11,364 bases of DNA from Candidatus Peregrinibacteria bacterium (GCA_030595015.1 JAUVDZ010000025.1:1-11364), one strand, 5' to 3'. Numbered from the stretch's first letter, positions 1 through 7,295 are shown. The notes: a model not told the origin generated them from the letters alone. Made by a program: numbers and translations.

Positions 1-1689
1 TTTAGCTTTATTTACAAGGCAATTTTCCATAACAAGTATATCCATGTCAGTTCTTAAAAAGCATTTAAGTGCATCTTCTGGAGTGCAAACTATTGGCTCT
101 CCTCTAACATTAAATGAAGTATTTATAATCACTCCAGTGCCTGTTTTTTCTTTAAATTTGCTAATTAATTTGTGATATCTTGGATTTTGATTCGTATTTA
201 CACTTTGAATTCTTGCTGAGTTATCAACATGAGTAATCGCAGGCAGATTGTCTTTTTTAACCTGAGCAACTAAAAGCATATAAGGAGTAGCAGTTTCTAA
301 ATCAAAGTTTTCAGCCAAGTCTTCTTCAATTACAGTTGGGGCAAAAGGTCTAAAACTTTCTCTGAACTTAATTTTCAAATTTACTCTTTTCCAGTTTTCC
401 TTATTTCTTGCATCTGCAACAATCGAGCGATTTCCTAAAGCCCGAGGCCCGTACTCCATTCGTCCCTGATACCAACCTATAACTTTTTGATTGCCAATAT
501 GATCAGCAACTGTTTCGTATAAATTATCTCCTTCTAGTTTTTCAAATTTAACATTATGTTCCAGTAAGAGTTTTTCAACTTCTTCATTTGAATATCCCGG
601 CCCTAGATAAATATTTGCCATTTGATAATTTCTAGGATTCTCAAGAATCATGTGATGAGCAAAAAGTGCAGCACCAAGCGCACCTCCGGCATCTCCTGAA
701 GCTGGTTGAATAAAGATATTTTTAAAGTTCGATTCTCTTAGAATACGACCGTTTGCCACGCAATTTAGTGCAACTCCACCAGCTAAACATAAATTTTCTT
801 CACCAGTTTCTTTTTGAATATGATTTACAATTTTTAGCATTATTTCTTCTAAAACAACCTGTACACTTTTTGCTATATCGAATTCTCTTTGAGTAATCTT
901 TGTTTCTGGTTTTCTTGGTGGTTGTCCAAATAATTTATGAAAATGACGATTAGTCATTTTTAAGCCATAAGAATATTTAAAGTACTTCATATTTAATGCA
1001 AAGCTTCCATCTTCTTTTATATCAATCAATTTACGAACTTCTTCTGTGTATTTTGGCTCACCATAAGGCGAAAGTCCCATAACTTTGTATTCTCCGCTAT
1101 TAACCTTAAATCCTAAATAATAAGTGAAAGCTGAATATAAAAGTCCAAGTGAATGCGGGAAGTGGATTTCTTTATCGATTTGGATATTATTTCCTTTTGC
1201 AACTCCGTATGTAAGAGTTGCCCATTCTCCAACTCCATCTGCAGTTAAGAATGCACAGTTTTCAAATGGAGAAGAATAAACCGAACTAGCAGCATGCGAT
1301 TCATGATGATCCATATAGAAAACATCTCCTTTATAATCGAGCTCTTTTCTAATAATTGAAGGAATCCAAAGCTTTTTTTTAATCCAAACCTTCATTGCCT
1401 TTAGAAAAGACAAATAACCAAGTGGCCAGGTATCAATATAAGTAATAAGAAGTCTTTCAAATTTAACAAAAGGTTTCTCGTAATATGCCACATGATCAAT
1501 TTGATCTTTTGTGATTCCGGCTTCTTTTAAACAATATTCAACTGCAAGTTTAGGAAAATCTTCATCATGTTTTTTTCGGGTAAACCTTTCTTCCTGAGCT
1601 GCAGCAATTACTTCACCATTTTTAAGCAATGCAGCTGCAGAGTCGTGGTAAAAACAAGAAATTCCTAAAATGTAAGTGTCTTTGTGCAT
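1..1689 (-). CDS. NodU/CmcH-family carbamoyltransferase, 3' end cut by the window edge
   Basis: The visible 563 residues start at ATG 1689 and stay open to position 1, so the C-terminus lies outside; from the family's usual length only a short tail is probably missing. Family enzymes transfer the carbamoyl group of carbamoyl phosphate to a hydroxyl on a sugar, polyketide or similar acceptor in the cytoplasm. The N-terminal Kae1/TsaD-like ATP-binding fold shows a GISCFYHDSAA start (residues 9-19), EERFTRKKH (33-41), the metal/nucleotide motif DHHESHAA (127-134) and CLAGGVALNC (301-310). The C-terminal carbamoyltransferase domain begins near residue 385 and carries GRMEYGPRALGNRS (409-422). The start codon overlaps the upstream stop by one base (TAATG), so translation is probably coupled to the small membrane protein. 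The acceptor cannot be read from sequence; a surface glycan or secondary metabolite is likely. Family call is very secure, substrate unknown. Confidence 0.95.
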   Translation of the reverse strand, partial: MHKDTYILGISCFYHDSAAALLKNGEVIAAAQEERFTRKKHDEDFPKLAVEYCLKEAGITKDQIDHVAYYEKPFVKFERLLITYIDTWPLGYLSFLKAMKVWIKKKLWIPSIIRKELDYKGDVFYMDHHESHAASSVYSSPFENCAFLTADGVGEWATLTYGVAKGNNIQIDKEIHFPHSLGLLYSAFTYYLGFKVNSGEYKVMGLSPYGEPKYTEEVRKLIDIKEDGSFALNMKYFKYSYGLKMTNRHFHKLFGQPPRKPETKITQREFDIAKSVQVVLEEIMLKIVNHIQKETGEENLCLAGGVALNCVANGRILRESNFKNIFIQPASGDAGGALGAALFAHHMILENPRNYQMANIYLGPGYSNEEVEKLLLEHNVKFEKLEGDNLYETVADHIGNQKVIGWYQGRMEYGPRALGNRSIVADARNKENWKRVNLKIKFRESFRPFAPTVIEEDLAENFDLETATPYMLLVAQVKKDNLPAITHVDNSARIQSVNTNQNPRYHKLISKFKEKTGTGVIINTSFNVRGEPIVCTPEDALKCFLRTDMDILVMENCLVNKAK

Positions 1690-2015
1690 TAAAATGGATA
1701 TTTATAATTGTGAATATCTCTACCTTGTTTGTGATTGATCCAATAACTTGATGGATGTTTTTTAAAAACTTGAATAAGTTTTTTTGGAAGACCAACTATG
1801 ATTGCGTAGATTCCAACTAAAACAAAATAAAAAATGCTTAGCAAAATAGTAGTGTTGATTATCCCTAAAACATGGGCAAATTTCATCCAACCTTTTTTAA
1901 ATCCTTTCCAACAGACGCGCCATAGCGAGTCTTTAGCGAGCGAAGACTTATCGCGAGCTTGAGTATGAGATCGCTTGTCGATCGAATTCCTATTTTTAAT
2001 TAGTACGTTTTTCAT
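1689..2015 (-). CDS. small single-span membrane protein of the carbamoyltransferase operon
   Basis: A 108-residue protein with one clear hydrophobic helix (about residues 52-76), preceded by a basic/aromatic stretch (WKGFKKGWMKFAHVLG, 36-51) and followed by a Lys-rich, Tyr/His-rich cytoplasmic-type tail. From memory it resembles the small membrane proteins often encoded beside NodU-type carbamoyltransferases (SxtJ/DUF5989-like context), but I cannot assign a named family. It overlaps the PrsW-like gene by 20 nt upstream and the carbamoyltransferase by 1 nt downstream, so it is firmly inside that operon. Residues about 16-35 are encoded by a GC-rich dispersed repeat also found near 10514. The native N-terminus may therefore be altered: an internal ATG (M44, position 1886) would give a 65-residue protein that still has the helix. 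Function inferred only from context: perhaps docking the transferase or its substrate at the membrane. Confidence 0.7.
   Translation of the reverse strand: MKNVLIKNRNSIDKRSHTQARDKSSLAKDSLWRVCWKGFKKGWMKFAHVLGIINTTILLSIFYFVLVGIYAIIVGLPKKLIQVFKKHPSSYWINHKQGRDIHNYKYPF
1913..1969. repeat. GC-rich dispersed repeat, copy A (inside a coding frame)
   Basis: The core 1926-1958 matches 10525-10557 at 31 of 33 bases in the same orientation, and weaker similarity extends a further 10-13 bases on each side with small gaps. The core is markedly more GC-rich than its surroundings and contains the hexamer GCTCGC twice on the minus strand. This copy is translated as about residues 16-35 of the small membrane protein. 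The equivalent minus-strand frame is also open in copy B. Both copies are oriented alike relative to the leftward gene they touch. Too short to encode a transposase; it looks like a REP- or MITE-like element. Confidence 0.75.
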
Positions 2016-2913
2016 GAATTAATAAAAATGAAAGCAGCCACATTATACCCGCAAATATAGAAGATCCAAGCATATTAAATTCGAGCCCTGATATTGATGC
2101 CTGAGCCATTGGATCACCAGTTGCAATTAATATAAGTGTAAATAGAGTTAAAACTCCAATTGTAAACAGAATTAAGCCCAAAATAACTTTTGTATAACGT
2201 TTCCAGTTCCATGTTTTTGGTAATCTGACACCCTCAATGTTATCAAGTTTTCTTAGGTGTGCGATTTTTTCTCTAACATTTAAATACATAGCTAGTACAA
2301 GCGGTATTACGAATATTGCGAATCCTGTCTCTGACATAAGGAGAATATCATATAAGCCATGGAAGAAAACCGCAAGCAATAAACCTCTAAACAGTAATTT
2401 CTTTTCTTTTTCTTTATTTTTTTCAAATCTGGCAAGTCCAATATAATAACCCATAAATGCTCCAAATAAAGCATGTGCAGGCACAGCTAATACTGCCCTA
2501 ATTACAGCTACATAAATACCACCTTCAATCACGTAAAATAAGTTTTCTAATGCGGCAAAACCAAGTGAAGCTACAACCGCATAGATAATCCCATCATAAT
2601 ATTCATTAAAAGCCGGGTGTTGATATACTTTTCGCTTAACAACCCAATATTTTAATGCTTCTTCAACAAGTGCTGTGAAGACAAAAGCTACAATGATAAG
2701 CTTAATTATGGGCAGGTAAAAAATGTCTAACAAGTACGTATTCAATAAAACTTCAACACCTCCGACAATAAAAGTGACAAAAACTCCCCATAAAAAAATC
2801 TTAAATAAAAAGCTTCGTTTCTCTTTTTTCTTATCTAAATGATCAAAATACCAAAGCAAAAAGACAACAGGTGCTAAAGAAAGTATGATTAATGTGATTG
2901 TTCCAAGGTACAT
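1996..2913 (-). CDS. PrsW-family glutamic-type intramembrane protease
   Basis: A 305-residue polytopic membrane protein with about eight or more hydrophobic helices. The conserved PrsW/CAAX-protease-like residues are visible: EEALK (E84, E85, K88), the YYDGIIYA stretch (105-112), FAALEN with E123, PAHALFG with H147, and FFHGLYD with H185 and D189. In Bacillus subtilis PrsW makes the first cut in the anti-sigma factor RsiW; many homologues have other or unknown substrates. Beyond the protease core there are two further hydrophobic helices (about 240-265 and 280-299) with a polar loop between them. No anti-sigma or sigma factor is encoded nearby, so the substrate is unknown. It is the first gene of the leftward unit, and its start lies only 19 bp from the divergent RNase H start. 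No Shine-Dalgarno site precedes the ATG; a TATATC box ends five bases before it, consistent with a leaderless transcript. Confidence 0.88.
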   Translation of the reverse strand: MYLGTITLIILSLAPVVFLLWYFDHLDKKKEKRSFLFKIFLWGVFVTFIVGGVEVLLNTYLLDIFYLPIIKLIIVAFVFTALVEEALKYWVVKRKVYQHPAFNEYYDGIIYAVVASLGFAALENLFYVIEGGIYVAVIRAVLAVPAHALFGAFMGYYIGLARFEKNKEKEKKLLFRGLLLAVFFHGLYDILLMSETGFAIFVIPLVLAMYLNVREKIAHLRKLDNIEGVRLPKTWNWKRYTKVILGLILFTIGVLTLFTLILIATGDPMAQASISGLEFNMLGSSIFAGIMWLLSFLLIHEKRTN

Positions 2914-2926
2914 AAGTTGATATATT
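2898..2926 (+). promoter_or_regulatory. sigma70-type promoter for the RNase H gene, probably leaderless
   Basis: TTGTTC (2898-2903), a 17-base spacer and TATATT (2921-2926) form a good sigma70-like pair. Transcription would begin six or seven bases after the -10 box, at or next to the GTG start codon at 2933, giving a leaderless mRNA. The -35 part lies inside the divergent PrsW-like coding region. Confidence 0.55.
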
Positions 2927-2945
2927 AAGTGGGTGAATAAACCAA
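2919..2945 (-). promoter_or_regulatory. possible promoter of the leftward PrsW/carbamoyltransferase unit
   Basis: On the minus strand TTGGTT (2940-2945), a short 15-base spacer and TATATC (2919-2924) precede the ATG at 2913 by five bases. The -10 box shares its TATAT core with the divergent RNase H promoter, so the two polymerases would compete for the same DNA. The short spacer makes this weaker than the opposite promoter. Confidence 0.35.
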
Positions 2946-3664
2946 TTATAATTTATACAGACGGGAGTTCAAGAGGTAATCCAGGTCCGGGAGGATATGG
3001 CGCGATTATTCGGCATGATGGCAAAGAGGTTGTTTTGCGTGGAGGAGAGCCTGATACAACCAATAATAGAATGGAGATGAAAGCGATTCTTGAAGCTCTT
3101 AAATGGCTTGCGGATAATCCGGGAGATGCTGAAATCTATAGTGATTCAAGTCTTGTTTTAAATTCTATTACAAAAGGATGGAAAAGAAAGAAGAATATTG
3201 ATATTTGGGAGGAAATTGATAAGGCGCTGGCGCAGATTGACACAAAGATTGAGTGGAATTGGGTAAAAGGGCATGCAAATAATGAGTATAATAATAAGGT
3301 AGATAAAATTGCTGTTGACGAAGCTATGAAATTTGATAAGATCGAACCTACGAAAAATTTAGGTGATGGATATTATTGTAAAAAATGTAATGCAAACCGC
3401 TCCGGGAGGTTAAGTTATAACGCAGAAGCAAACATGATTCGTGTAGATTGTGAGCATTGTGACAATTATATTATGTTCGCAGAGAGAACTCCTAAGAATT
3501 TAAGAGAAGCAAAAAACCGCATATTAGCGACAAAAAAGCAGATTGAAGCGATTAAACTTATCAAAGAAGACCAGGGAGAAAAGGCAAATGAAAAAGAGTT
3601 AAAAAAATTAACTAAAAAAGAAGCAAGTAATATTATTAATAGCGCTCAAACATTATGGGATTAA
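2933..3664 (+). CDS. rnhA: ribonuclease HI with C-terminal zinc-ribbon-like and helical extension
   Basis: A 243-residue protein whose first ~135 residues are a complete RNase HI, which cuts the RNA strand of RNA-DNA hybrids (R-loops, primers). The acidic active site is intact: D10 in YTDGSSRGNPG, E48 in NNRMEMKA, D71 in IYSDSS, H114 in VKGHA and D124 in NNKVDKIA, matching the E. coli set D10/E48/D70/H124/D134. The GTG start is forced: an in-frame TGA lies at 2918 and the next ATG comes after the first catalytic residue. After the core come two CxxC pairs (C149/C152 and C173/C176), which could bind zinc, and a Lys-rich helical tail (about 198-243) with the pattern ATKKQIEAIKLI...LTKKEASNII. 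That tail resembles small helical modules seen at C-termini of other nucleic-acid proteins. The usual RNase HI is about 150 residues, so the extension is unusual. The downstream gene overlaps by 10 nt. Confidence 0.93.
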   Translation: MNKPIIIYTDGSSRGNPGPGGYGAIIRHDGKEVVLRGGEPDTTNNRMEMKAILEALKWLADNPGDAEIYSDSSLVLNSITKGWKRKKNIDIWEEIDKALAQIDTKIEWNWVKGHANNEYNNKVDKIAVDEAMKFDKIEPTKNLGDGYYCKKCNANRSGRLSYNAEANMIRVDCEHCDNYIMFAERTPKNLREAKNRILATKKQIEAIKLIKEDQGEKANEKELKKLTKKEASNIINSAQTLWD

Positions 3665-4017
3665 CAGAAAACTCTTCAAGGCAGCCTGATTTGAATCAGG
3701 GAGAAGAATTGAATATTTATGATGGGGCCTCTTTAGAAAAACGTTTAAACATTATTGAAGAAGAATTGGAGGTAATAGGTCAAAATTTATTTAATGAACA
3801 GACTTGTAGAGAAGCGCAGCTTCAATTTGAACATAGAGTTATTTTATTGGGAATTTTTAGAAGATCCCGTTCACATGAAAGTATGGAAGAGATTTATGAA
3901 AAAGATCCATCTATCATCGAAATAAGAAGGTTTATATGCGATATTGCAAAAAAGCTTGAGGCACTTTCTGAAATAGCTTGGGCGAATAGAAATAGATGTG
4001 AAGTTCCCAGGCCTTAA
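3655..4017 (+). CDS. hypothetical protein, 120 residues, helical
   Basis: Not recognised. It starts with ATG inside the last codons of the RNase H gene (10-nt overlap), which argues for a real, cotranscribed gene. The composition is charged and Leu/Ile/Glu-rich with no signal peptide or membrane helix. Residues about 28-48 have a heptad-like spacing that could form a short coiled coil, and most of the rest is predicted helical by eye. The single codon pattern supporting it is the long open frame in the same direction as RNase H, ending just before the tRNA promoter. A cytoplasmic role is likely; no function can be given. The start could be later, but the next Met is well inside the protein. 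Confidence 0.6.
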   Translation: MGLTENSSRQPDLNQGEELNIYDGASLEKRLNIIEEELEVIGQNLFNEQTCREAQLQFEHRVILLGIFRRSRSHESMEEIYEKDPSIIEIRRFICDIAKKLEALSEIAWANRNRCEVPRP

Positions 4018-4025
4018 TTTTTTTC

Positions 4026-4054
4026 TTGAAATAAGTTATGCTGCAAAGTATACT
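4026..4054 (+). promoter_or_regulatory. sigma70-type promoter of the tRNA-Phe gene
   Basis: TTGAAA (4026-4031) and TATACT (4049-4054) with an ideal 17-base spacer. The predicted start, about 4061, leaves a 5' leader of about 16 bases before the mature tRNA end at 4077. This is the best promoter match seen in the window. Confidence 0.75.
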
Positions 4055-4076
4055 CATTTTTGTTGAGAAACAATTT

Positions 4077-4151
4077 GCCGCGGTAGCTCAGTGGTAGAGC
4101 AGAGGATTGAAAATCCTCGTGTCGGTGGTTCAATTCCGCCCCGCGGCACCA
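4077..4151 (+). tRNA. tRNA-Phe(GAA), CCA encoded
   Basis: The cloverleaf is complete. The acceptor stem is seven perfect pairs (4077-4083 with 4141-4147), the D arm is GCTC/GAGC (4086-4100), and the anticodon stem is GAGGA/TCCTC with loop TTGAAAA. The anticodon GAA at 4109-4111 reads Phe codons. The T arm is GGTGG/CCGCC with a TTCAATT loop and one G-U pair. The discriminator base is A4148 and the CCA end is in the DNA at 4149-4151. The gene stands alone with its own promoter and terminator. Confidence 0.97.
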
Positions 4152-4178
4152 AGACCGCAGCGCTTTGCGCGGAGGTCT
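4152..4178 (+). other. GC-rich hairpin in the tRNA trailer
   Basis: Directly after the CCA, AGACC (4152-4156) can pair with GGTCT (4174-4178), enclosing a second stem GCGC/GCGC (4160-4163 with 4167-4170) around a TTT loop. The 8-base palindrome GGCCGGCC follows at 4182-4189. CGCAGC (4156-4161) could instead pair with GCTGCG (4194-4199), which would break both this hairpin and the downstream terminator stem. A role in 3'-end processing or in termination is possible. Confidence 0.5.
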
Positions 4179-4191
4179 GTGGGCCGGCCGT

Positions 4192-4209
4192 AAGCTGCGA
4201 AGCTTTTTT
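4192..4209 (+). terminator. rho-independent terminator of the tRNA unit
   Basis: A short stem AAGCT/AGCTT with a GCGA tetraloop (4192-4205) runs into six T (4204-4209). The stem is short, but it follows the GC-rich trailer hairpin, and it sits between the tRNA and the next gene's own promoter region. Confidence 0.6.
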
Positions 4210-4277
4210 GAAGTGTCACAACATTTATGGGAAAGAGTACTTCATGGTATTATTTAATTACTACTCATACTTTGAGT

Positions 4278-4307
4278 TTGATTTTTGCCTTGTATATCTG
4301 CTAAATA
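4278..4307 (+). promoter_or_regulatory. possible promoter of the surface hydrolase operon
   Basis: TTGATT (4278-4283), an 18-base spacer and TAAATA (4302-4307) preceded by TGC, an extended -10 pattern. The -10 box ends nine bases before the ATG at 4317, so the leader would be only a few bases long. A rival reading is TTGAGT (4272-4277) with TATATC (4293-4298), but its 15-base spacer is poor. Confidence 0.35.
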
Positions 4308-4316
4308 ACTTAGTTT

Positions 4317-7295
4317 ATGAAGAACAATAATATAATAAGATTAGGAATTCTTTTTGCCATGGTAATGGTATTTTTAATTGGTAATACAACGTTGGCATAT
4401 GAATCAACAACAAGCGATTCACAAGAAACAGTAATTAAGCAGGTTTTAATAGAAACCGGCGCTGAGTTTGGTTGGGACCTGGGCGATTGTTTTTATTCAG
4501 ATCCTGCTTTTGAAGGCGCTTCAAGTGTTTACCATTGTCCGGAAGTATGGGGCCCACGGTTAATGTATGAATTTAAAGGAGATGACTTGGTAGGTATGGC
4601 GGGTGCAGCTTACGGATTGGATGTTCCAATACTTTATGGTGGCTGGGCAAACGAGTTTATGCCAATAAAAATTATGGCGCATCCTACAGAAGCAACAGCA
4701 AAGGCTGTGATAGATGAAAGTCTTGGGGCAGTTGGAAGTGTTGCTGGATTTAAAATAACTGATTTTCATAATTATACCGCTATTAGTAGCGATTCTTTTG
4801 GTAGTATGGAATGGCAGGCAGATCGTTTTTTCTTTACAGCATTGGGAGGAAATATAGGTGTTCCTACTGATGAGATAGCTGAAGCTTTATATGCGAATGC
4901 AGTGAAATATGGACTTATAGGTGATGGAGGAGAGGCAGTTTTAATTCCTACTCAAGACTCAGATGGAGATGGAGTTACAGATGACATAGATCAATGTCCT
5001 GGGACACCTGCTGGTGTTGCCGTGGATTCAAGCGGATGCCTTATTTCTGAAATAAATTTAACTATTTCTACAGATAAAAAAACTTATTCTCCAGAAGAGA
5101 CTGTGATTATTCAAGGACGTATACAGGATACAAAAGGCGGATTAGATAGTGCTGTTGTGAATTTTAATGTGAGCAGTACAGATTATTCAGCAAAAGCTAA
5201 AGCAACTGCTGATTCAGCGGGAAATTACAGTCTTAAATTTCCAATTCCTATTGATGTTACCCAGGGAAAATTTACTCTTTTGGCCACAGTGTCTTCACCT
5301 GATCATCCAAGTGTTAGTAAAAGCATTAATTTTGTTGTTGGAGTGAATACCATGTTGTTAGAAAAAAATCCCACAACTGAAGAGCGATTCATTGGCGTTG
5401 CTGCAGATGGAGTTAGCACTCTTGGTGTTTCTATATCTTTGCCGGGATGTAGTGAGGGATGTAGTAACGTGTATATGGCTTTACCAGAGATTGGTAAACT
5501 TGAAGGGGATGCTATAGATGATTTTGGTATTATTAAATTGGATTCTACAGGTGCTGCTGAACTTACCTATCAGCCGCCAGCTTATCTTACAAAAGACCAA
5601 CTTACCCGAAATATAAGCGTACATGAAATGGGGTCTAGGAGAGCATGGGCTGCTGAGCTTCCTTTAGTATTAACTTATACAGACGCCAATGAGCAGGAAG
5701 AAAAGATTGAAGCTGAAATTCTTGTTAGTCGTTCACCCGTAATGATGGTGCATGGTTTTCTTGGTGCTACATCTACATGGGGCAAGTTGTCTACTTATTT
5801 AAATGGAGAAAAAATTGATACTTTTTTAGGTGATTACGGAGTTACAAATCAATCTATTGAGGGTTTGGCAATGGTGTTAAGAACAGATATTCGAAAGGAA
5901 AAAATGGATTATGCTAATGCCAATATAAAGTTGATAAAAGTGGATATAGTAGCCCATAGTATGGGCGGGTTGATTTCCCGTTATTATTCCAATGGTCTCC
6001 CTGATTATCCAGGGAATGTGAGAAAATTGATAATGGTCGCAACCCCGAATCATGGTGTTTCCTGGTCTAAGAAAATTACTGGGAATATCGGAGCTTCTTG
6101 GTATCAGACACATGGTATTCCAGCAGAACAGCTTTATTCTGAAAGTTCGTTTATGAATGCGCTTAATAGTGGAGAGAAAACGGGTGCTCATCTTAATTCT
6201 GATATACAGTATGGCAATATATACGGATGGTCTGATGACTGGGTAGTCAGCGCAGCCTCAGCTTATCTGAATGGCGTGAGTAGTGTATCTTTGTCTGATG
6301 TGAAGCATTCACCAGATATTCCTGGAGTTCCTAGTGTAGCAATTACTGAATATTTGAAGGCATGGAACCAAGTAGAAAATTGGCTGAATAGTGACATTTA
6401 TCGACCATCATTAAAAGGTTCCAGTGTTGAGATTTTTAAATATACAGGAGATGTTTATGTAAAAGATTATGGCCTTTCTTCTGCTGGACAAGAGTACAAC
6501 CTAACAGAAGCGCAAACGAAGATTGATTCTTGGCAGAGCGTAAGAACTGATCAGGATTCAACAGCAATTATACATTTATCGATCGATGGTGTTCCCTGGG
6601 GAGTTATATTTTTGGACCCGAGTAGTGAAATATTCTTGGGGCATTTATCTCCTCAATTAGTTGAGGTTCGACTTTGGCAGGGAAGCGCTGCTTTTAGAAC
6701 TAAAGAGGATAGTCATTTTACAGTCCCTATAAATATTAAGAGAGCTGAAAATGGAGAATGGTGGAAATATAGTCCTAAAGCTGTAGTTACTGGTCTGAAT
6801 ACAGAATTTGCTGTGACAGCAGGAGAGAACATCGAGGTTCATTCTCTTGAAGGAAAGCTTGTTGTGGAGACTCCTGATTCTACTGAAAAAGGTACTATTT
6901 TATCTACTAATGATTCTGTAGCTATCAATGGAGAGACAGTTGCTGCAATCGATCCTTTATCAAAAAATGATTTATGGTGGTTAGCTGAAGATGATGATTT
7001 CTTGAATTCTGCAGTGGTTAAGTTATTAGGAAATGAAGAGTTGTTAATGAGTATTGTTCAAAATATAAAAGACAATACAATAGCGTCTATTACTTTCATT
7101 ATTGCTTTAGGCTCGTTGATATTCCTTCTATTTTTTGCCATTCTTAAATTTGCAAAAAAGAAAATTGTAACAGGAATATTAATGATTATATTAGGGATTA
7201 TTTCGTTTTGTATATTTGGTGGAATTACATTATTTTTTGCCATTAATTTTGATGACTTGATTGCGATTATTACTAATGCACCCATAAACCGTTAA
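4317..7295 (+). CDS. secreted, membrane-anchored alpha/beta hydrolase (lipase/esterase-like) with TSP3 and FecR-like regions
   Basis: A 992-residue multidomain protein. In order: signal peptide (about 1-27); an unrecognised globular domain (about 35-205) with C58 and C74; one thrombospondin type 3 calcium-binding repeat rich in DSDGDGVTDD (214-231); an Ig-like/MG2-like beta domain (about 245-345); a second beta region (345-470); and an alpha/beta hydrolase (about 472-695). The hydrolase has VHGFLG (478-483, oxyanion loop) and nucleophile S548 in AHSMGG. The likely acid is D640 or D641 in SDDWVV, and the likely base is H664. A FecR-like beta domain follows (about 702-885; AVVTGLNTEFAV at 822-833), then two membrane helices (about 922-945 and 949-977). 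The bulk should lie outside the membrane with the C-terminus anchoring it. The fold resembles lipases and PGAP1-type esterases; lipid or acylated-glycan substrates are likely but unproven. The downstream lipoprotein gene follows after 15 nt. No Shine-Dalgarno site is visible. Confidence 0.88.
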   Translation: MKNNNIIRLGILFAMVMVFLIGNTTLAYESTTSDSQETVIKQVLIETGAEFGWDLGDCFYSDPAFEGASSVYHCPEVWGPRLMYEFKGDDLVGMAGAAYGLDVPILYGGWANEFMPIKIMAHPTEATAKAVIDESLGAVGSVAGFKITDFHNYTAISSDSFGSMEWQADRFFFTALGGNIGVPTDEIAEALYANAVKYGLIGDGGEAVLIPTQDSDGDGVTDDIDQCPGTPAGVAVDSSGCLISEINLTISTDKKTYSPEETVIIQGRIQDTKGGLDSAVVNFNVSSTDYSAKAKATADSAGNYSLKFPIPIDVTQGKFTLLATVSSPDHPSVSKSINFVVGVNTMLLEKNPTTEERFIGVAADGVSTLGVSISLPGCSEGCSNVYMALPEIGKLEGDAIDDFGIIKLDSTGAAELTYQPPAYLTKDQLTRNISVHEMGSRRAWAAELPLVLTYTDANEQEEKIEAEILVSRSPVMMVHGFLGATSTWGKLSTYLNGEKIDTFLGDYGVTNQSIEGLAMVLRTDIRKEKMDYANANIKLIKVDIVAHSMGGLISRYYSNGLPDYPGNVRKLIMVATPNHGVSWSKKITGNIGASWYQTHGIPAEQLYSESSFMNALNSGEKTGAHLNSDIQYGNIYGWSDDWVVSAASAYLNGVSSVSLSDVKHSPDIPGVPSVAITEYLKAWNQVENWLNSDIYRPSLKGSSVEIFKYTGDVYVKDYGLSSAGQEYNLTEAQTKIDSWQSVRTDQDSTAIIHLSIDGVPWGVIFLDPSSEIFLGHLSPQLVEVRLWQGSAAFRTKEDSHFTVPINIKRAENGEWWKYSPKAVVTGLNTEFAVTAGENIEVHSLEGKLVVETPDSTEKGTILSTNDSVAINGETVAAIDPLSKNDLWWLAEDDDFLNSAVVKLLGNEELLMSIVQNIKDNTIASITFIIALGSLIFLLFFAILKFAKKKIVTGILMIILGIISFCIFGGITLFFAINFDDLIAIITNAPINR

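Noticed and set aside
2237..2446. Plus-strand open frame antisense to the PrsW-like gene
   Set aside because: It overlaps conserved parts of the protease on the other strand and has no promoter or recognisable product.
4077..4209. tRNA-Phe as an attachment site of an integrated element
   Set aside because: I found no second copy of the tRNA 3' end in the window and no integrase or phage gene nearby.
4091..4330. Open frame of 79 codons on the plus strand after the tRNA start
   Set aside because: It begins inside the tRNA-Phe gene, runs through its trailer hairpin and terminator, and overlaps the start of the hydrolase gene. Its product has no recognisable features.
5877..6191. Minus-strand open frame of 104 codons within the hydrolase gene
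   Set aside because: It is the antisense of the catalytic core of the hydrolase, including the AHSMGG motif region, and has no independent signals.
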